From the NCBI RefSeq assembly GCF_964340395.1, contig NC_135557.1:9377460-9441459 (forward strand): 64,000 nucleotides of DNA, in the 5' to 3' direction. Position numbers and translations under genes: made by a program. Below are positions 1 through 40,539 of this stretch, piece by piece. The notes below the pieces were generated by a model. That model was given only the letters and a program-made list of their open reading frames with translations, searched no databases and had not been told where the DNA came from. The first letter of the stretch is position 1; the number at the start of each line of letters is the position of its first letter. This stretch comes from Glandiceps talaboti (lineage: Eukaryota > Hemichordata > Enteropneusta > Spengelidae).

Positions 1-360
1 TGGACTCAGCATAACACACTATCCTATGTAAGGTGGCCAATATGCATATAAAGTAAATTTATAATGTGATTTGTAAGATGCCTATATATTTAACCCAAAC
101 AACATTTCGAGCCTGTTTGTCTTCATAGCAACAGGTATCCTTTTTTAGACAATTTATGTTACAAAAGATAGCACCAACTCATATATGCCGAAAACAAATC
201 TGCCATTTTTGTACTAAATTTTATTTTGTTCATGTTTTATGCAATATTGTTGAAAAAAGGGTTGCATATTATGGTGATTTTGGTTACCGTGGCAACGGGA
301 GTTAATACAATGACCCACATTTTAGAACAACAAAATACCCATGGTAGCGGGTCAATATCG
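1..360. repeat. Interspersed repeat upstream of the first visible exon
   Basis: Partner of 35860-36200 (see there). It shows that the left edge of the window is repeat or intron and not promoter or coding DNA. Confidence 0.7.
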
Positions 361-497
361 AAATAAACTTGATTAATAGTAATATTATTATTATTATTAT
401 TATATAAAATTGTTTAATTGTTATTTAATTATAAAAATAGCCAGGTACTTTAATTTAAAAAAATACTAAATAGTTACGGTTTTCTTTACTATTAAAG

Positions 498-28959
<28,462 letters not shown>

Positions 28960-30519
28960 CGATGGTAAATTATACAACATGTCATCTCATCAAACTTGAA
29001 AACAATTCAGGTTTTGTATCATAACTGTAATCGTTATTATATTAAGGCTCTGTTCACGGTTAATTCTGAATGGACATAGTTTCGTGCTTTGGAACGCGGT
29101 TCTTAACATAACAGATTCATTCAGTCGCTCAGAGCACAAAGTTTGCTTTCAATTCATATTTTTTAAAATCATTTTACATCTTCCACTGCACTTTAAAGCA
29201 TACAGGCTCATATTAAAAGTAACTTGGTTAAGACATAATCATAACATAAAGTTATCTTTTATATATTTTTTGTAACTAATGTGACTTAATTCAGTAGGAT
29301 GCTTTGGATTACTTTACACAGACATACTTGATTCACATGCGTTATTTAAAATTCAATAACAAATATGCAAAAATGACTCACACTTCAGGGCTGGTATATA
29401 TTTATGCAGTATTTATCTTTGTAATCATGGTGAACGAATCAGTTTCATGATTTTTGAAATTATCTGTATCAAAGCAATTATAATCTAAATCTCAAAATCA
29501 ATCTCAAATTCAAAATCAACAGAATAGGACATTATATTGAAAAAATACCTAAAATATCAGCAGTCAGTGAGAATTCGATCTAGGTTCAGTCTTGTATCAC
29601 AACATCTTCAAAAGTAAGTGTACATACACAACGGTGATCCATATTATAAGTTTTTTGTACTGAGAAAGATACAATGATGTCTCCTTCAGTAAATTAATCG
29701 CACATTCAGCATATCTGAGTGAAGTTGATTATCATTTGACTACTGCCTTGTCGATGAACGCAAAATGTTTCATAACACATTAAATAGTCAGAGTAATTAA
29801 AAAAAGAAAACCTATTAAATGTATAAAACTCTATACATTAACGTGCATCATTGTTTATCTGGGGCACATTATCATTTTAACAATTTGGTTTCTTATTTTA
29901 AGCCGGGGACATTAACATTTATTGTCATACATTTACGAGATTCCATCTAACTGTCTGATTACCTTTCGTAAGGAAGATTTTGTATTAGTGGTTGAAACGT
30001 GTCTGTGTGTCTGTTTGTCTCTGTCATCATTAAAAAAAAACAAAAAAAACGACTGGCTCATGATTCAAACGAAATTTGGTAAACCTATTCCGTAGAGGAA
30101 TGGCAAGAACTGGTTAGGTTGTGGTAAAGATCACATGAACATTAATGAGCTATTTATGTTATTAATGGTTTTCGGTACATAAATTTATGATACCAAAGCG
30201 CACCTGTCTTGAAAAATATTATAGATTTAGCTGTTAGTTTTGATAATTTTATTGTCAGATTTCGGTAATTAGATGCAGACGCCACTAGAGAGAAAGTTGT
30301 TGTTTCTGGTCAGGAAATGTTGTCCAAAGTGGTGTAAAGACGCGAATTGTTGTGTTCATTGTTCATGTTTAGTTCTGCAGTTGTCTTCCCTGAAGTAGCA
30401 ATTAATGTAGTGAGAGTTATTTTGTGTTTTTCCTTGGATATGCAGTCTACATTGGATGGACAACACGTGAAAAAGGGAGATCAAGGCAGGGTATTTAAGT
30501 GATGCACACTCACCAGAAA

Positions 30520-30670
30520 ACAACTCTTTTTTTTGTCTTGGCCTTAAAATACGTTTACAATGGGCACAGGGTTCACAAACAGGTGAAATACTAGAAAAAA
30601 ATTCTTTTTTTTTGTCTTGGCCTTAAAATAGGTTTACAATCTGTACAGGGTTCACAAACAGGTGAAATAT
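30520..30670. repeat. Tandem duplication, two copies of about 80 bp
   Basis: Both copies contain TTTTTGTCTTGGCCTTAAAA and GGGTTCACAAACAGGTGAAA in the same order and spacing. Confidence 0.9.
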
Positions 30671-31149
30671 TTATCATCGTTTTAATTTTGTCAAATATGG
30701 ACATGTCATTTTCAAATTTCACACACTAATGTGCAGATGAATAAAGAGAAATCGTATCTGTTTAGATTCTCGTTTAGAAGTTTAGGAAGTATTATATTGA
30801 CCTCGAACGGTCTCTCTTTTTACTGTGTTCTTTTCTGATTTCTCTAGATAACAAACTACCGCTGTTTGTTACAAGGCTTGTACATAATCATTTATCTAGC
30901 TCTGTATCTCACAATATAAATACACTCTCACTTATGTATCAAGTGTAATGATCTATTATTCATACCGAAATGTATGTGGTCAAAATATGGAAAATATACC
31001 AAGCCTAGCCTACGAAGAACATTTCGCGACAATGCATCAATAATGGTGAACTATGCCTTGACCTCTATATAATTAGTGTACAGTGAGAACAAAATTTTGA
31101 CAGGTTTCCTGTAGTGATTAAAGGAGTGTGAAATAGTTTACATGGGACG

Positions 31150-31450
31150 AGTAGACAAACCGACTTGTAAACTCGTGTTGGGACAGAATGAAGTTCATCA
31201 CGCGAATTCCGTTTATTACTTGCGGTGGAAACGGGTGTGCATATCCCGGGTATGTAATGGATTACGAAAGCCGAGTGAAGTCGAGGATAGCAAACTTTCC
31301 TGTGCTGGGAATAGGCGGCGGGCATTTGAACAACATATTTGACAACTAACTTTCATTTGGACTTGAAAAATCACATATATAGAGCTAAATTCCTTGCATG
31401 AATCTTGACGTTGCAAGAATATACCCTTACGAAAGGCATTCAGTTTAAAT
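31150..31450. repeat. Interspersed repeat block, copy 1
   Basis: Shares AGTGAAGTCGAGGAT, GGGCATTTGAACAACAT and GACAACTAACTTTCA with 47230-47520, in the same order and orientation. The end, CCCTTACGAAAGGCATTCAG, is also found near 59510. Confidence 0.8.
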
Positions 31451-31554
31451 CTGGTTTTTAAAATTATAGTAAATTAAGCCCGTTCACTTGTAGTAATAAC
31501 AATAACAATACGATAATCATTTTAAGATAAATCTATCTCTGTTATGTTTACTAG

Positions 31555-31634
31555 GTATCCTAGACTACGGAATCACTCGACGTTGTTGTCCAGCTGAAGG
31601 TGAAACATGGGGACAAATCATCGCTGAGAAATAA
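31555..31634 (+). CDS. Possible small terminal exon with overlapping polyadenylation signal
   Basis: After a pyrimidine-rich stretch and a CTAG acceptor, a phase 1 frame encodes GILDYGITRRCCPAEGETWG, six more residues and TAA. An AATAAA overlaps the stop (31630-31635). Phase 1 entry matches the donors of LCCL modules 1-4, so it could be an alternative last exon of the large gene, for example reached by skipping module 5. It could equally be a relic of a paralogue. The protein segment is not recognised. Confidence 0.35.
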
Positions 31635-31764
31635 AGAAACTGAACGTTTTGCATTATATCTTTAATTATGTATCCATGCTTTCCATAGTATAGATAAGTG
31701 TATGACTAGTAAAAGCCAGAGTAGTCATAACTTGATATTTCATTTGCTTCAAAGTTAATATTAC

Positions 31765-31765
<1 letters not shown>

Positions 31766-31795
<30 letters not shown>

Positions 31796-31801
31796 GGACA
31801 T

Positions 31802-31840
<39 letters not shown>

Positions 31841-31847
31841 GTCAGTC
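31766..31847. repeat. (CA)n-(CAGA)n array
   Basis: CA repeats followed by CAGA repeats. Confidence 0.93.
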
Positions 31848-32509
31848 AGACATCTTTTTGGGATATAATAAGACTTTGGTAATTTAACTTTCAGTCTGGT
31901 ATAGAATTTATGTCGCATAATAAAGTTGGTATATTACCTCAATCGTCTTCTGAGTCAGTTCATGGACAAATATGCACAATATTTTTAATAAGTTACATAC
32001 CACAGTGTCATTCTATGTAGTTCTTCTTAGCATCTATTCATTGAGATTATTGCAACATTTCCTTACTATAAAGCAACCTCAACAACAACAGACCCACTCT
32101 TTAAATTGCTTTGTAAGAACGGATGCGGGGGGGGGGGGGTGAATACGTGTGTACATATGTGTTTTTATGTGTCCTTGTGCGTGTGTACGTGTATGTGTGT
32201 ATATTCATATTCACATTCATATTCACATTCATATGTGTCTTACAGTTGAGAACAGTGCTCAATGCAATACTAGTAGCATAGCGTTATAGACTTATTCCAA
32301 AGAATAAGGATGTTGTAAGTCGTTATTAGGAGTTTTCTCGCTTCCTCAGCGATCATCAAGCAACTATTAACACTGAGCTTGTCAGGTTAGGTATGTACAC
32401 GTAAATGCTTGTTTAACAAGATGGTCGTACTAAACTATTCCCTACCGAGGTTTACTTCTATAGTTGGTTTTTCTGCGCATCATTGTAGAAAGGTGCAGCT
32501 TTTTCAAAC

Positions 32510-34060
32510 ATATTACCTAGATACCGCACTAGTTACAGAACATATCATGTAAATGCTTGGCTGTTTCACAATCAATGCTTCACTAAAATTGTACTCTGGG
32601 GCAAAAGTGAACTTGAAGGTTTCGTAATAGTAATCTTCATAGATAGTTTATAAAAGAAGTTAATCTAAATTGTTCTACTCGTCAGTTTGAACTGGTCAGA
32701 AAGGATTACTACATTTTCTATTTTGGATCCTACGTGTTATTGACACTGCAAATCACCACATCTCATCATATTCCAGTTTCTATTATACACCAAGCATGAC
32801 TACCTAAAGTTCTCTCACATACCGGTGACTTTACTATGCATACAACATTAATGCCCCTATTCCAATGTTACTACTTTATGTGACAAGGAAAACTCATTTA
32901 AAACTTACATTTACGTTAGCTTTTCGAAGCTTGGAGATATTACCACAAAGGCTATGAATAACCTAAACTTCGCCTTAATAGATGAAAAAAACTCCAGATC
33001 TGCCGGGGGGGGGACCCCAAGGACTCCCTCACCCTCAGAGGTCACTCATACATTCAAAAAACAATCAGATGCACCAGCAACCTTTTTACTGTCATAAGGG
33101 TATTAAAACTGTCTTGAATATTTTCACTCTATTCATTCTATTCTAATTTGAGATGATATCGTATTTTAAAGATGTGAAATGTTTGCCAAGAAAGTCTAAA
33201 ATTGCCTTAAACTCTAAATCTCCACTACCAATGATACAACCAGTAGATGTGCTGACCTTTACTATAATGATGCCATTTAACTTTTTAAGAACGTGTTTCA
33301 ACCCTATGTAAGTTATAAAGAATGGATTCTGATACTTGATGGTGCTGTCTTGTAAAGCATGGATTAAGTTATTGCCTGGAAGGGTCTGAATAGCCTACAT
33401 ATTGGCTTTATGAGTAAACAACCTCCAGGCCTTCTAGAGGGAGATCCCCTCGGACCCCCCCCCCCCACATGAGGTGGACATATCCCAGTCTCCAGCTCTT
33501 ACTGTCAAGATGTTATCCAAGTATATTCTAGAAGTATTTCAACCCTATGTAGTTGCTTTTTACATGTTGATGCTGTCTTGTACAGCTTGGAAATTATTTT
33601 CTGAAAATGTCTGAATAGTCTCAAAATTGACCTTTTTTCAGATTAAAAACCTCCCGGGCTTATAGCGGGAGACCCTCTGGGACCCCATATGAGAGGTATA
33701 AATTCACTTCTCAAGCCCCCCCCCCCCTACCGTACACTGCCAAGATGCTAATAAACTCCTTTTGGAATATATTTACCCAGAAAGTGTAGTCAATAGTTAT
33801 AATTATGATAGTGATGTCCCGGGATCTCATGAAGTATTTGCAAGACAGTCAAGCAGTCCACACTGAGACACGATCAAATAATACCTGTCATGTGGATATT
33901 ATATATATATATGGGGGGGGGGGGTAATCATGTTTTAGAATTAAGTGATAGTGGGTCAACCTGTTTTTGGTTTTACAGGGGGGGGGGGGGGTCAGTGACT
34001 TTTTGTGGGCCCCATTTAAGAATCCCCTCTCCCCGCAGGCTGATCTGTAATATATCATGA
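32510..34060. repeat. Interspersed repeat of about 1.55 kb, copy 1
   Basis: Collinear with 38890-40530. Shared stretches include TGGGGCAAAAGTGAACTTGA, CTTTTCGAAGCTTGGAGATA and GATGTCCCGGGATCTCATGA. Several C- and G-runs differ in length between copies. No long frame is kept, so it is probably a decayed transposable element. It lies directly upstream of the Penelope-like fossil. Confidence 0.85.
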
Positions 34061-34120
34061 TGCACAATATACATTTTCAACAAACAAGAAACAGGATCAC
34101 ACTAATGCAAAGCATCATGA

Positions 34121-34505
34121 TGTGCAATCTGCAAACACATGATAACGGCGACATAATTCACAGGCCTAAACAACATAAAATAGAGATTCTTTGGACACAT
34201 AAACTACACAACAACAAAACATAATATATGGTATACATTGTGAGAAGTGTGGACAAATAATATATGTTGGAGAAACGGGAGATGTAGATATCCTCTACAC
34301 TCACATGCAGAACCATTTATCTCTGAGAAGAAATAATAACAAAACAGATGCAAAACCAAATCATTTCAACTCAGCTCACCACTTCCGTCCAGACTTCATA
34401 ATAACAGGACTTGTAACGAAAAGGAAGAACAAATCATACAAACTAACACTAACTTCTGGAAAACTAGACACATGCGGAGAAAACGGAACAAACCGCAAAC
34501 AATAG
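34121..34505 (+). pseudogene. Penelope-like element GIY-YIG endonuclease fragment
   Basis: A zinc-ligand-like CAICKHM (34122-34142) is followed, after a stop and frame change, by IYGIHCEKCGQIIYVGETGD (34224-34283). This joins a CxxC to the GIY and YVGETG motifs of the endonuclease found at the C-terminus of Penelope-like retroelements. The frame continues through NHFNSAHHF and DFIITGL, then breaks. No reverse transcriptase domain is recognisable upstream, so this is an inactive remnant. Confidence 0.7.
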
Positions 34506-34521
34506 CAACCTTTCTGACAAG

Positions 34522-34672
<151 letters not shown>

Positions 34673-34736
34673 CTTTTGATGAACAGCATTTTGTGTTTTA
34701 GATATAGCCTACAAAAATTAACATTTACAAAAAAAG

Positions 34737-34825
34737 AATTTGTCCTTGTACTTGGTTTAAAAATAAATGCGTCCGGTCTTGCCCAAGTGAAATATATCCT
34801 GATCCTGACACAAGACAGTGTGTGA
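34737..34825 (+). pseudogene. Orphan paralogue of the cysteine-rich exon of the large gene
   Basis: An 89-nt open exon, the same length as 13013-13101, with AG acceptor and a GTAAG donor in the same phases. It reads ICPCTWFKNKCV, then RSCPSEIYPDPDTRQCV, keeping all five cysteines of the source exon. Some intron sequence after the donor also matches. No neighbouring exon of the family is found nearby, so it looks like a leftover of a duplicated gene broken up by repeats, although it could be an exon of an unseen paralogue. Confidence 0.6.
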
Positions 34826-35055
34826 GTAAGTTATGAAATGTGTTCTGTAGTCAGATAGAGGATAGAGCTACCGAGAATTGATATATGTATTACAGTAAAA
34901 GGAATTATAGTTTCCTTCCACATGGTTTAACATCGTGTCCATGGGTTCGAATCCCCCGGAGACAGCGTAATATTCTTTGACACCCCAAATCCACGATCCT
35001 GTATGCATTTTACATACTCGATGAGCAAGGTTGTATTACTCAACTATATGTCTCA

Positions 35056-35312
35056 TTACAAGAAGAGTGCTAATGTAATGATTCTACATAACTCTGTCAA
35101 GTACATGTAGTCCCAAACTAAGTTTGTGTACCCTTCCTACAAAAACCTAGATAGGGTCTACGTGTATCCGTCGACATAAAAAGAAAATCAATAGCAGTAA
35201 TTTTCAGCACATCGTTCAATGATATATCAGACATAAAAAGGGTCCATAAACATTACTAGGCAAGTGATCCCACATTGCAGCAACCACATTGATAGTTTAA
35301 AGGCATCGGTGG
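35056..35312. repeat. Tail of the duplicated interspersed repeat, copy 1
   Basis: Collinear with 40937-41190: GATTCTACATAACTCTGTCA, TCAATAGCAGTAATTTTCAG and AAAGGCATCGGTGG are shared. It suggests that the repeat at 32510 and this tail belong to one element, interrupted by different inner sequence in each copy. Confidence 0.8.
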
Positions 35313-35410
35313 TAAGATTGCAAGGACATCGTCCCCAGAAAGAAGGTGCATTTGGGCGTCTTTCTGTGCTGGCTTTAATTCACTTACACCAAATCATGAG
35401 GACTACTTAC

Positions 35411-35476
35411 TGAAAAATCATGTTCTCCGTGGGCACTAGAAGTGATACTGCTGCTGCTTACTTCGGAAGACGCCAT
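35411..35476 (-). CDS. Possible first coding exon of a minus-strand gene
   Basis: On the minus strand an ATG at 35476 opens MASSEVSSSSITSSAHGEHD plus FS and reaches a GTAAGT donor at 35410-35405 in phase 0. Upstream lies a promoter-like segment (35480-35640). Ser-rich starts of this kind are common N-termini of intracellular proteins. No downstream exon is found to the left, where repeats take over, so it may be a displaced promoter and first exon. Confidence 0.4.
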
Positions 35477-35479
35477 GTT

Positions 35480-35640
35480 TTTTTTGTTGATATGCAATGC
35501 GCATGCTCATGAAATTACCCATAGTACTTCAGTAAGACGCAACCTGATTGGTTGCGAGGCTGTGAGCAGAAATTCGTTTGAAAGGCCGCCATCTCAGATG
35601 TAGAGGAGGCGATCAGGCTAAAATCGTAAACATGTAATAC
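35480..35640 (-). promoter_or_regulatory. Promoter-like segment with CCAAT, YY1-like and NRF1-like motifs
   Basis: On the minus strand it carries GAGATGGCGGCC (YY1-like), AACCAATCAGG (CCAAT box) and GAGCATGCGCATTGC (NRF1-like), all upstream of the ATG at 35476, in DNA clearly less AT-rich and richer in CpG than the surroundings. These are typical of TATA-less animal promoters. Motif matches are by eye. Confidence 0.4.
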
Positions 35641-35859
35641 GAAGGTCAATTCAAGCTAAATAACGATGGTAAGATAGCAAGATAGCCGACATCTACATCG
35701 AATTTTAATCAGATTGGTACATGTAGCACCCTCCTTGCGCATGACATGTTGTAATGTAGTCGGGCCCGGCCCATCGAAATTTGAGATCGTAATTGGACCT
35801 TGTAATCGGCATGTAATTCTTCGAATTTTACATAAATTTTGCAAAATAATGCATAATAT

Positions 35860-36200
35860 GGTAATTTAGATTTTTGAACTCAGTATAACAAACTAACCAA
35901 TATAGGGTGGCCAATATGCAAATAAACTATGTTATAATTAAATTTATCATGTTATTTTCCAGATATGTTTTATTGTTTAGTCTACTCTGTTTCCATGGAA
36001 ACAGCTGTCCTATTTTAGATAATTTGTGTTACAACTGATAGCCCCATCTTATACATGTCAAAAACAAGGAAAAGTTTTCATTAATTTATATTTTTTTTCT
36101 ATGTTTGATGTCAAATTTTAGAAAAATCATCCACATATTATGGTGATTTTGGTTACCATTGAAACGGATGTTAATAAAAATGACATGTGAAGAACTATTA
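35860..36200. repeat. Interspersed repeat, also present at 1-360
   Basis: Shares AGGGTGGCCAATATGCA and ATTATGGTGATTTTGGTTAC with the first 360 bp of the window, in the same order and orientation, with about the same spacing. It probably belongs to a dispersed family. Confidence 0.75.
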
Positions 36201-36339
36201 AGATGAATGGTGCTTTCAATAAAATTTATCCGTTCGAGCTTATAGAATATACCTATTTTAAAGGGATCATAAGATGTGGATATTTTCCTTTATAAAACTC
36301 AAAAGCTCAAAATGAATAATAAACATAAAACTTGTGTGA

Positions 36340-38050
36340 GAGGGGGGAGGGGGGGGGGCTGGTGCCAGACCCAAGTTTGTCATTGGAATTCTGCCCTCAT
36401 CGGCCGGTTCATATTTGGTTGGTTGGTTGACTTTTGAGGGCACCTTTTAACAATCTTATCTGTGCACATATTAATTCTGTAATGCAAGTCTAAAATTGTT
36501 ATGTAAATTAAAAAAATGTTATGTAAATTAAAAATGTTATGTAAATTAAAAATTGTTATGTAAATTGTTATGAATAATTACAATTTTACAGTTGATAAAT
36601 ATTATTAGATTGTCTACTGAATCATAACAGTACAGAAAAGAATGACAATTACTCTGTACCTGACATGTTATTTGAAGTTGTTTGGGCAAGAAAAATGGAC
36701 ATTTTGCTTCATGTTAGATTGCACAGATTAGTAAATATCACTAGTATATTTGGAGTGTGTTCGAAACTTTCCAAAGTCACGGTTCGAGGTTTACCCTACA
36801 ACAAAATGTATCCGCCTGAGAAAATAACTCCTCGGAGCCTTAATGTATAATTTTAAAATTGTGTTTAAAAGTTCAGTATCTTGTTTCAAAATTCAAAAGT
36901 ATCATAATAAATCATCAATCAAAAGCGTTTCAGAGTTGATATTGCTTGAGTCACTACTTACCTCTCGATAGCGGATGGGTATTGCTCGACTTTGGTATGT
37001 GTTAAACAATGGTTTTCACTGTTGGAGCACATGTGGAGGAGTACTAGTGGCTGATGAAAAACATGTTTGGGAACGAGCGCACATGGAGGGATGGCGCGGC
37101 GGTGGTAACATTGACATGGTATACTGTAAAGGTGTGTGTATATGTTTTCATTTTCAACATCGGGGTCTATTTGTAGGATATTTAGTGTGCTGTGTGGTTT
37201 TTTATGCATCGGCTGTGTGATTTTTTGCTATGCTTGTGTTTTCGAGATGGGGAAAAAGGAAAGAATTGTCATAGCTTATACTAATTTATAAATACGGTGA
37301 AACAGTCAAAATTCACAAAACAAATCAATCATGTATTTATTTTTTCCGATTTTCGTTGATATTTTAAGGTTATAATATGTTGGTGTTCCATTTCTGGCTG
37401 CACTGAACTCTAAATATTATCTTTTCTGTGCATATTTATTTCGAATTACAGAATGTAAGCATCTCACGCTATGAGTACTTGGAGCAGGAACTACTAGATA
37501 CAACTTACTGTATGCACTATTCTGATCTGAGGGACACTTACTGCCATGCCAGACACGTGTCAATGTGATGACAGCGCATCGCAATCGGTCGATCTCTAGG
37601 TATGTTCAGTTCCCGGTTTTAATTCAGACTAACGTCTTTTAAAATGATTGAAATATTGTCTTTACCTTTTCCCTCGTAAAAATTGTAGTCTTTTTCGACT
37701 GACTCTTTCCAAATCAGAAATATTTAGATTTCTGTTAAATGAATTGTGACAATAATAAGTAATAGCGTAATACGTTTCTGAGTAGCACTAGTATGGATGG
37801 TAATGTTGTCGTTAAACTCGATTCTGTATCGGGAGTAGACAAAAGTAACACGGACTAAATAAACACCATGTAAAGATCATGAAATCTGATTCAACATTGG
37901 CTGGCGACATGTTCATATCAATCTCAGCATGTATGCAATCATATCCGTCTGTTAATACTTCATGTGACCAGTTGGCAGCAAGTGAATTGTGTTATGCTTT
38001 TGTAATTATGTTACTAATTCTTAGCATACCTAAACTGAAGTTCAGTAGTG
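36340..38050. other. Non-coding stretch with short repeats
   Basis: Contains a G-run near 36340-36358 and four short direct repeats of TGTTATGTAAATTAAAAA around 36498-36567. Two open frames of 60-80 codons near 36.7 and 37.0 kb have no splice context or recognisable domain. Confidence 0.5.
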
Positions 38051-38059
38051 CTATAGGGA

Positions 38060-38340
38060 TCACCCGGCGACTGTTTGTCTGTCTGTCTGTCTCTGTGTGT
38101 AAACAACTTAAAGTAAAAAACCGCTGATTCAATTGCCATGGTATTTAGTGGGTCCATTACCTTGGGTGTCTAGTTGGTAAATTTTTCAAATAAAAATGAT
38201 TGCATCACAGATGTGTGATTTGGGTCAAAAAGTGAGATTTTTGGTCATAAAACTTAAACTCAGAAACTACTTGGCAGATTCGTTCGAAATTTGTTGGGAA
38301 CATTCTTAAGGGGCTGTGGTGTAATATTTGTTCATGGCAT
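38060..38340. repeat. Interspersed repeat with GTCT array start
   Basis: Begins GGCGACTGTTTGTCTGTCTG and later reads GATTCGTTCGAAATTTGTTG, the same order as in 29968-30340 and 58440-58770 (a TCTG array, then an ACGAAATTTG-like block, then a TTAATGAG-like block). Confidence 0.6.
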
Positions 38341-38437
38341 GCTTATTCCATCAGTAATATGCAATCAGGGCTAAACATGTGTCTTTTTGGTTAAAAATAT
38401 ATAATTTCAAAACTAGATTGGACTGACATTTAATGTG

Positions 38438-38439
<2 letters not shown>

Positions 38440-38512
<73 letters not shown>
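38440..38512. repeat. (TA)n microsatellite
   Basis: Uninterrupted TA repeats. Confidence 0.96.
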
Positions 38513-38513
<1 letters not shown>

Positions 38514-38619
38514 CATACATATATAAATTCTGTCAACTTTGCAATACTAAATGGAAATATTCACATTAGCATATAACAGCAAAAGTAGAAAGACACTTAG
38601 GGACAGGTCAATTTCTTCA

Positions 38620-38730
38620 GCTGGTGGGGGTGGATTGGTCGGGGGGGTCAACTGATTTTGAAATTGGCGGTGGGAGGGGCTGTTATGTTGTTTTAAAAAT
38701 TGTGGATATAGGGGAGGGGGGTCATTTTGT
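38620..38730. repeat. G-rich repeat block, partner of 49000-49130
   Basis: GGGGGGTCAACTGATTTTGAAATTGGC is followed by a second GGGGAGGGGGGTCATTTTG. The order of G-runs, GGTCA and TTTTGAAATTGGC matches 49000-49130. Confidence 0.7.
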
Positions 38731-38889
38731 TTTGGATTTTGATGGAAGAAAAAATCGCTTTTTTACAATGGCATATAGCCTTTTCTGAAATGTGGTACAT
38801 GTAAGTATTTGTTTTTGTCCCTATTTCTGACATGAATTATTTAATATTACTTATTAGTTCAAACGTGAAAAAAAGAAAACGTATTAACA

Positions 38890-40262
38890 TACATGTATTA
38901 CCTAGCTACCACACTAGTTACAGAACATGTCATGTAAATGATTGGCTGTTTCACAATCAATGCTTCATTTACATTGCACTCTGGGGCAAAAGTGAACTTG
39001 AAGGTTTCGTGATAGCAATCTTCGTATATAGTTTATAAAACAAGTTAATCTAAATTGTTCTACTCGTCAGTTTGAACTGGTCAGAAGGGATAAATACACT
39101 TTCTAGTTATGACACCATGTGTTATTGACACTGCAAATCATCACATCTCATCAGATTCCAGTTTCTATTATACACCAGGCATGACCATGTACAGTTCACT
39201 AACATACCAGTGACTTTACCAATGCATACAATATCAATGCCCATCTAACAATGTTACGGGCCCATTTTATGTGACATGAAAAGCTCGTTTTAAACTTACA
39301 TTAACGTTAGCTTTTCGAAGCTTGGAGATATTACCACAAAGGCTATGCATAATCTAAACTTTGCGTTAATAGATGAAAATAAACTCTGCAAGGGGAAAAA
39401 AACCCTTCACTCCCTCTCCCTCAGAGGGCACTCATGCATCCAAAATAACAATCAGATGCAACAACAACCTTTTTACTGTCATAATGGTATTAAATCTGTC
39501 TTAAATATGTTCACTCTATTAATTCTATTCTAATTTGAGATGATATTGTATTTTAAAGATGTGAAATGTTTCCCAAGAAAGTCTAAAATCTCCACTACCA
39601 ATGATACTACTATTAGATGTGCTGACCTTTACTATAATGATGCCATTTAACTTTCCAAGAACATAATTCAACCCTATGTAAGTTATAAAGAATAGATTCT
39701 GATACTTGATGGAGCTTCCTTGTAAAGCATGGATTAGGTTATTGCTTGGAAGGGTCTGAATAGCCTAAATATTGGCTTTACGAGTAAACATCATCTTGGG
39801 CTTCTAGAGGGAGATTCCCTCGGACCCCAACCACAACATGAGGTGGACATGTCCTAGTCTCAAGCGCTTACTGTCAAGATGCTATCAACGTATATTTTAG
39901 AAGTATTTCTACCCTATGTGGTTGCTTTTTCTATGTTGATGCTGTCTTGTACAGCATGGAAATTATTTTCTGAAAATGTCTGAATAGTCTCAAAATTGAC
40001 CTTTTTAGAGTTAAAAACCTCCTGGGCTTATAGTGGGAGACCCCCTGGGACCCCCATATGAGATATATATATTCCCTTCTCAAGCCCCCCCCCCCCCATC
40101 TTACACTGTCAAGACGCTGTTAAACTCATTTTGGAATATATTTACCCAAGGTGTGTAGTCAATAATTATAATTATGATAGTGATGTCCCGGGATCTCATG
40201 AAGTATTTACAGTCATGCATTCCAAACTGAGACACTATCAAATAATATCTTCCATGTGGATA

Positions 40263-40335
<73 letters not shown>

Positions 40336-40346
40336 ATATATATATA

Positions 40347-40410
<64 letters not shown>

Positions 40411-40530
40411 GTTGGGGGGGGGTTATCATGTTTTAGAGTTAAGTGTTAGGAGGTCAACCTGTTGTTTGGTTTTACAGATGGGGAGAAGGGGGTCATTGAC
40501 CTCATTTAAGAATCCCCTCCCCCGCAGGCT
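38890..40530. repeat. Interspersed repeat of about 1.6 kb, copy 2
   Basis: Partner of 32510-34060. Differences are mostly substitutions, homopolymer length and a CA/TA array (40265-40403) that has grown where copy 1 has only a short TATATA. Confidence 0.85.
40265..40403. repeat. (CA)n-(TA)n compound microsatellite
   Basis: CA repeats passing into TA repeats inside repeat copy 2. Confidence 0.96.
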
Positions 40531-40539
40531 AAAGATACA

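Larger units (their letters stand above)
28960..31554. other. Downstream non-coding region of the large gene
   Basis: The first 330 bp still resemble the inter-module spacer of the LCCL array. About 29968-30340 begins TCGTAAGGAAGATTTTG and resembles the repeats at 38060-38340 and 58440-58770. A tandem duplication of about 80 bp lies at 30520-30670. The block 31150-31450 is shared with 47230-47520. No convincing exon is seen. Confidence 0.6.

Noticed and set aside
36975-37220. Open frame with Trp, Gly and Cys on the plus strand
   Set aside because: It has an overlapping minus-strand frame of the same length, no splice sites and no recognisable domain.
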